NCBI GenBank assembly: GCA_002245135.1 | Contig: NGBS01000632.1 | Coordinates: forward strand, 1 to 32,473 | DNA: 32,473 nucleotides | Direction: 5' to 3' | DNA from: Proteromonas lacertae | Taxonomy: Eukaryota > Sar > Bigyra > Opalinata > Proteromonadidae | Shown here: positions 31,701-32,473 of the stretch, piece by piece | How positions within the stretch are numbered: position 1 is the first letter of the stretch | Layout of the letters: the number at the start of each line of letters is the position of its first letter | Made by a program: the position numbers and the translations under genes | Notes under the pieces: generated by a model | Told to the model about the DNA's origin: nothing | The model's input: only the letters and a program-made list of their open reading frames with translations | Database searches by the model: none

Positions 31701-32473
31701 ATCCCAAACAGCAGCGCTTGATGGGAATTGTACACCTTTAGTTTCATATCTTGTAAATTTCAATGTTAATTGTTTAGGAACTTTATCAAGATCAATAATA
31801 TCACATCCAACATTTCCACTATAATAATAACCAGTTACACCTCTTGATAAACTATTTCCATTATTATCTAATATACCAAATGATATTTTAATAACTACTG
31901 TAACTACATTTGTAGCTGTAATTGTATATTCTCTTCTGTTGTATGCAATTGTTGGAGTACCACTAATAACACCATTGTTAAACACAACTCCTGGTGGAAG
32001 ATCTGGTTCAATTCTCCATGTTTTAACTGGTCCAACAAGAGTTGGAGTAATTGGTTCAATTTTAAGACCTTTTACAAAGATAAAATCATTTGTAGCATAC
32101 GATACTTTCTGTAATATTGAACCTGTTGGTCTGGCAAATGCACTATCAGGAATATTAGTATAATCTGTAATTCCAGCATTTATACTTCTCCATTTTATAT
32201 CATAATATTGTGCAGTTCCACCATTGTAGAAATAAATTGCTAATTTTCTATAACCAGCTTGTAATGTCTTTGTATATGTGCCTGCTGCATTATAACTACC
32301 TGTCATAACATTTGCAACACTCATATCATCAATAAATACCCACATTTCATCATCTCCTTGTATTTTAAACTGCCATTCACCTCCTGCTGGAATATTAATA
32401 TAACCTGTGAATCTAGTAGCATAATATTCTTTTCCTATAACTGATGAACTTGAATCTCGAACTGGATAAGCAA
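25710..32473 (-). CDS. Giant type I surface protein: PA14, He_PIG-like and HRM-like modules (5' end outside window)
   Basis: One open frame runs from the right edge of the window to a TAA at 25710, 2253 aa without an intron; the start and signal peptide lie to the right. In order: the end of a PA14 domain (YYATRFTGYINIPAGGEWQF), a He_PIG-like Ig repeat (LPPGVVFNNGVISGTPT), a second PA14 (~31400-31850), more He_PIG repeats, two cysteine-rich modules beginning CPG, and a discoidin-like part (~28980-29400). Then come about six Cys/Trp modules alternating with He_PIG repeats. Each reads roughly C-x-G-x-W-P-x-T-x-A-G...C...G...R-x-C...W...C, like the hormone-receptor (HRM) domain. Nine He_PIG-like units in all are recognisable. 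A juxtamembrane domain, one TM helix (GMIIGLVVAGAAVLIIVLG, ~25865-25920) and a Lys-rich cytoplasmic tail end it. It is probably an adhesion or carbohydrate-binding receptor. Confidence 0.85.
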   Translation of the reverse strand, partial: AYPVRDSSSSVIGKEYYATRFTGYINIPAGGEWQFKIQGDDEMWVFIDDMSVANVMTGSYNAAGTYTKTLQAGYRKLAIYFYNGGTAQYYDIKWRSINAGITDYTNIPDSAFARPTGSILQKVSYATNDFIFVKGLKIEPITPTLVGPVKTWRIEPDLPPGVVFNNGVISGTPTIAYNRREYTITATNVVTVVIKISFGILDNNGNSLSRGVTGYYYSGNVGCDIIDLDKVPKQLTLKFTRYETKGVQFPSSAAVWDGLTNDFKSSFVAYWKGYLNIPEAGDYTFHAEATDWSRLYIASESAYYSNKNTACGSQSRDITIKFENGGLTYFGILFGKAQNSGNKSHSLEWTHDSGNYPFSRKEVDFEYLLHVPEGYLEYTYKLATYVSGIAIKSNEPIFFQVQSSKYNNFLINPLLPSGIMINPSTGVISGTPTDLGVLETTYTITASSSSDASLPTYTTQITFTVEQRFNPQNLVYPTISTSIGQKLTVNGVTVNSVSPSLDNAIGVIYTLKSPLPTGLSLNPNTGEISGIPYEQWSEPVTIEASNPSGSTEAKVSITVTGCPGSMKFLRFEYTIQNADVVVQLMNSRGILLHQGSGLVGFQEYIYTECNTPDMYNVTFTRRGAASGGWFRISMDNLVVYSANNTDGAWTTDAYVVNGNTVNAPPILVYPTPQVNVIPGQIVSLCPSIQNGASRVEIVESGEFPEFLRFSEETGCVVGTTMGMGRNGISITLKAINPSGESSPTTIQIIADQQCPGTKELAVFRFTCDNECPRNYYTFKSFSSSSYVISNAGNILNHDKWMSACVTLGAYELVVGNSNKHSWTSDTNFYIYLATQLLDTYRHDSTTVKTTQYVVSLTSYLTDSSEWHFSNSKPNNDKWKSELDKSYMPNKYRSGLFPTRTTIASYYGIEFNFYDELTFISSLDLSVTHDSGIIIYLNGVEIYRNGLPIGLVTETTWGKRLIDPIAARTVVIPQMLIKAGKNYMAVECHRYRSSIAYDPFKASLLPTASSTTQTGKCSLKTTMNGVQAYTSGTTNGGEEASKAIDNNHGTKTYVIHTKEDYPVNFDIYWPNKRAEYFNMYDFWTANDRWEYRNPTGWRVYGSSEYGTNDWELIDTQLSVNLPSANAVQTKFNLNNIYKSYNAFRLQIAGVKQPENGVYGYQMADLLQYNCIPAYCNATEDGKWPSTAAGYTARIACNSTQSGWISRKCVANSDGVTANWENEIAGCQSHATSISYTPTTFKVGFASSVSPTTNGGVNSYYISCSNGLPMGISFESETGILSGIAMIENDNEAKTYSCDVTGTTGDGKELKASVAITVTIVYCNADGTWPQTKAGDSASIACENGYSGNRTRRCSTTRESSWDAEDTSGCKLLPPEFTVSLNGQINTEFAVTAGSTSPLTAAVISGRQVTTWSKDDPQNVCKLTSSSTTAQLTCDTPNVGLYEFSLTADNGDSSYTQALKIQAFTSTGTIAYINKAFTLYKDIEVDCSKSFNSSVVFVSGAVTSLTITPQDYVVSPITGCFKGIPKEVGTKTYTLSINGVAEPITINVQQATCSLPGSGTVPAGEYYSSDCPLPQIGKISRYCPLKYNPTLEDPISTCENPNPTSFSYSISYINAYKNVPITNVVPVIVGNKNNITYSVKSGTLPPGVELNTDGSIGGAPTETKTYSDIVISAFGNQELTTTLTIVVADAMCAAIPSRDLPSGEAGTEVTKPCPEGYNGHIIIRCPYTANPSWGDEDDSGCTTPAPEVWGYEMKDGYVTFSVGFYKSLPPRRTSGGMPTEFSLMTGSSKLPLGITLNKNTGHLQGMSSAEYFPSDIIILGKNNVGQKETKFKIRVVLAVCPEEGEWPETRAGSQAVLACTDSTKVGQRSRYCPNVEDPKWQSPVDTCKVDVPSFQYASKDNNVYWDVPFEVSPTNVQGEPDSYRLHDLSPALPKGLSLDETTGKISGKVSTTVPRGSDVYYVVAHNAQGDSIRQLISLNIETFQCNGEGVWITTDYGSEAAVLCPTGFLGTEVRPCNSFTVSGSVPIGRWGTPNNSSCVAVDDKEIPPPEKVYLKFDMSIPLKSKSDISGLHYQVFQQLVAQSLNSALNASGVIVKPSSVLLDFIDEQTEEGENNLKVEVRIADAEANAKKLTSYFNPNTQLVMEEFNRLVGEGYTDLFGSTFISIDTSGEIEGPTASASGDASTGTNIGMIIGLVVAGAAVLIIVLGCVYCRCISKSVERKKRPTGKKKAAAKADGKDVKPEEKKEAKKDGVRV

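Noticed and set aside
1-32473. CRISPR array, rRNA or bacterial operon
   Set aside because: No regularly spaced repeats with unique spacers, no rRNA motifs, and spliced eukaryotic genes throughout.

Overview
This window looks like a piece of the nuclear genome of an AT-rich, gene-dense protist. The main evidence is splicing. I could place 39 introns in ten genes by frame and protein family. All are 25-45 nt long and all end in TAG. 37 of 39 begin GTAT. Genes are separated by only about 60-200 bp. I cannot name the species from sequence alone.

Layout. Positions 1 to about 2.8 kb hold part of an old virus-like insertion of the Polinton / Polinton-like virus kind: a penton (minor capsid) protein, a short capsid-like ORF, and two divergently transcribed small proteins. 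Positions 2.7-4.05 kb are a repeat-rich, mostly non-coding zone. It contains one small spliced gene (83 aa) with a textbook SUMO-interacting motif and E2F-like sites upstream. From 4.4 to 11.4 kb lies a very large polycystin-1-like receptor (REJ-like ectodomain, EGF, TSP1, GAIN/GPS, multi-pass membrane region) whose membrane region carries a tetraspanin-like loop. Its reading frame has an in-frame TGA and, later, a frame change. A decayed leucine-rich-repeat gene follows (11.6-12.1 kb).

From 12.1 to 25.6 kb is a tight block of spliced housekeeping-type genes: a DDX41-like protein with every ATPase motif altered (-), a dsRBD-TPR-DnaJ fusion (+), golgin-84 (+), a TMEM62-type phosphoesterase (-), a coiled-coil protein with a CaaX box (+), FolD/MTHFD (-), mitochondrial intermediate peptidase (+), and an unrecognised basic protein (+). 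The window ends inside a giant type I surface protein (-) built of PA14, He_PIG-like and HRM-like modules.

How they fit together. Several genes belong to basic cell biology: Golgi tethering, one-carbon metabolism, mitochondrial import. The most unusual parts are the dsRBD-TPR-J fusion, its divergent partner the pseudo-DDX41, and the polycystin/tetraspanin composite. I found no tRNA, rRNA or CRISPR. All spliced models come from reading frames, intron consensus and recalled protein families; no transcript or database search was available.
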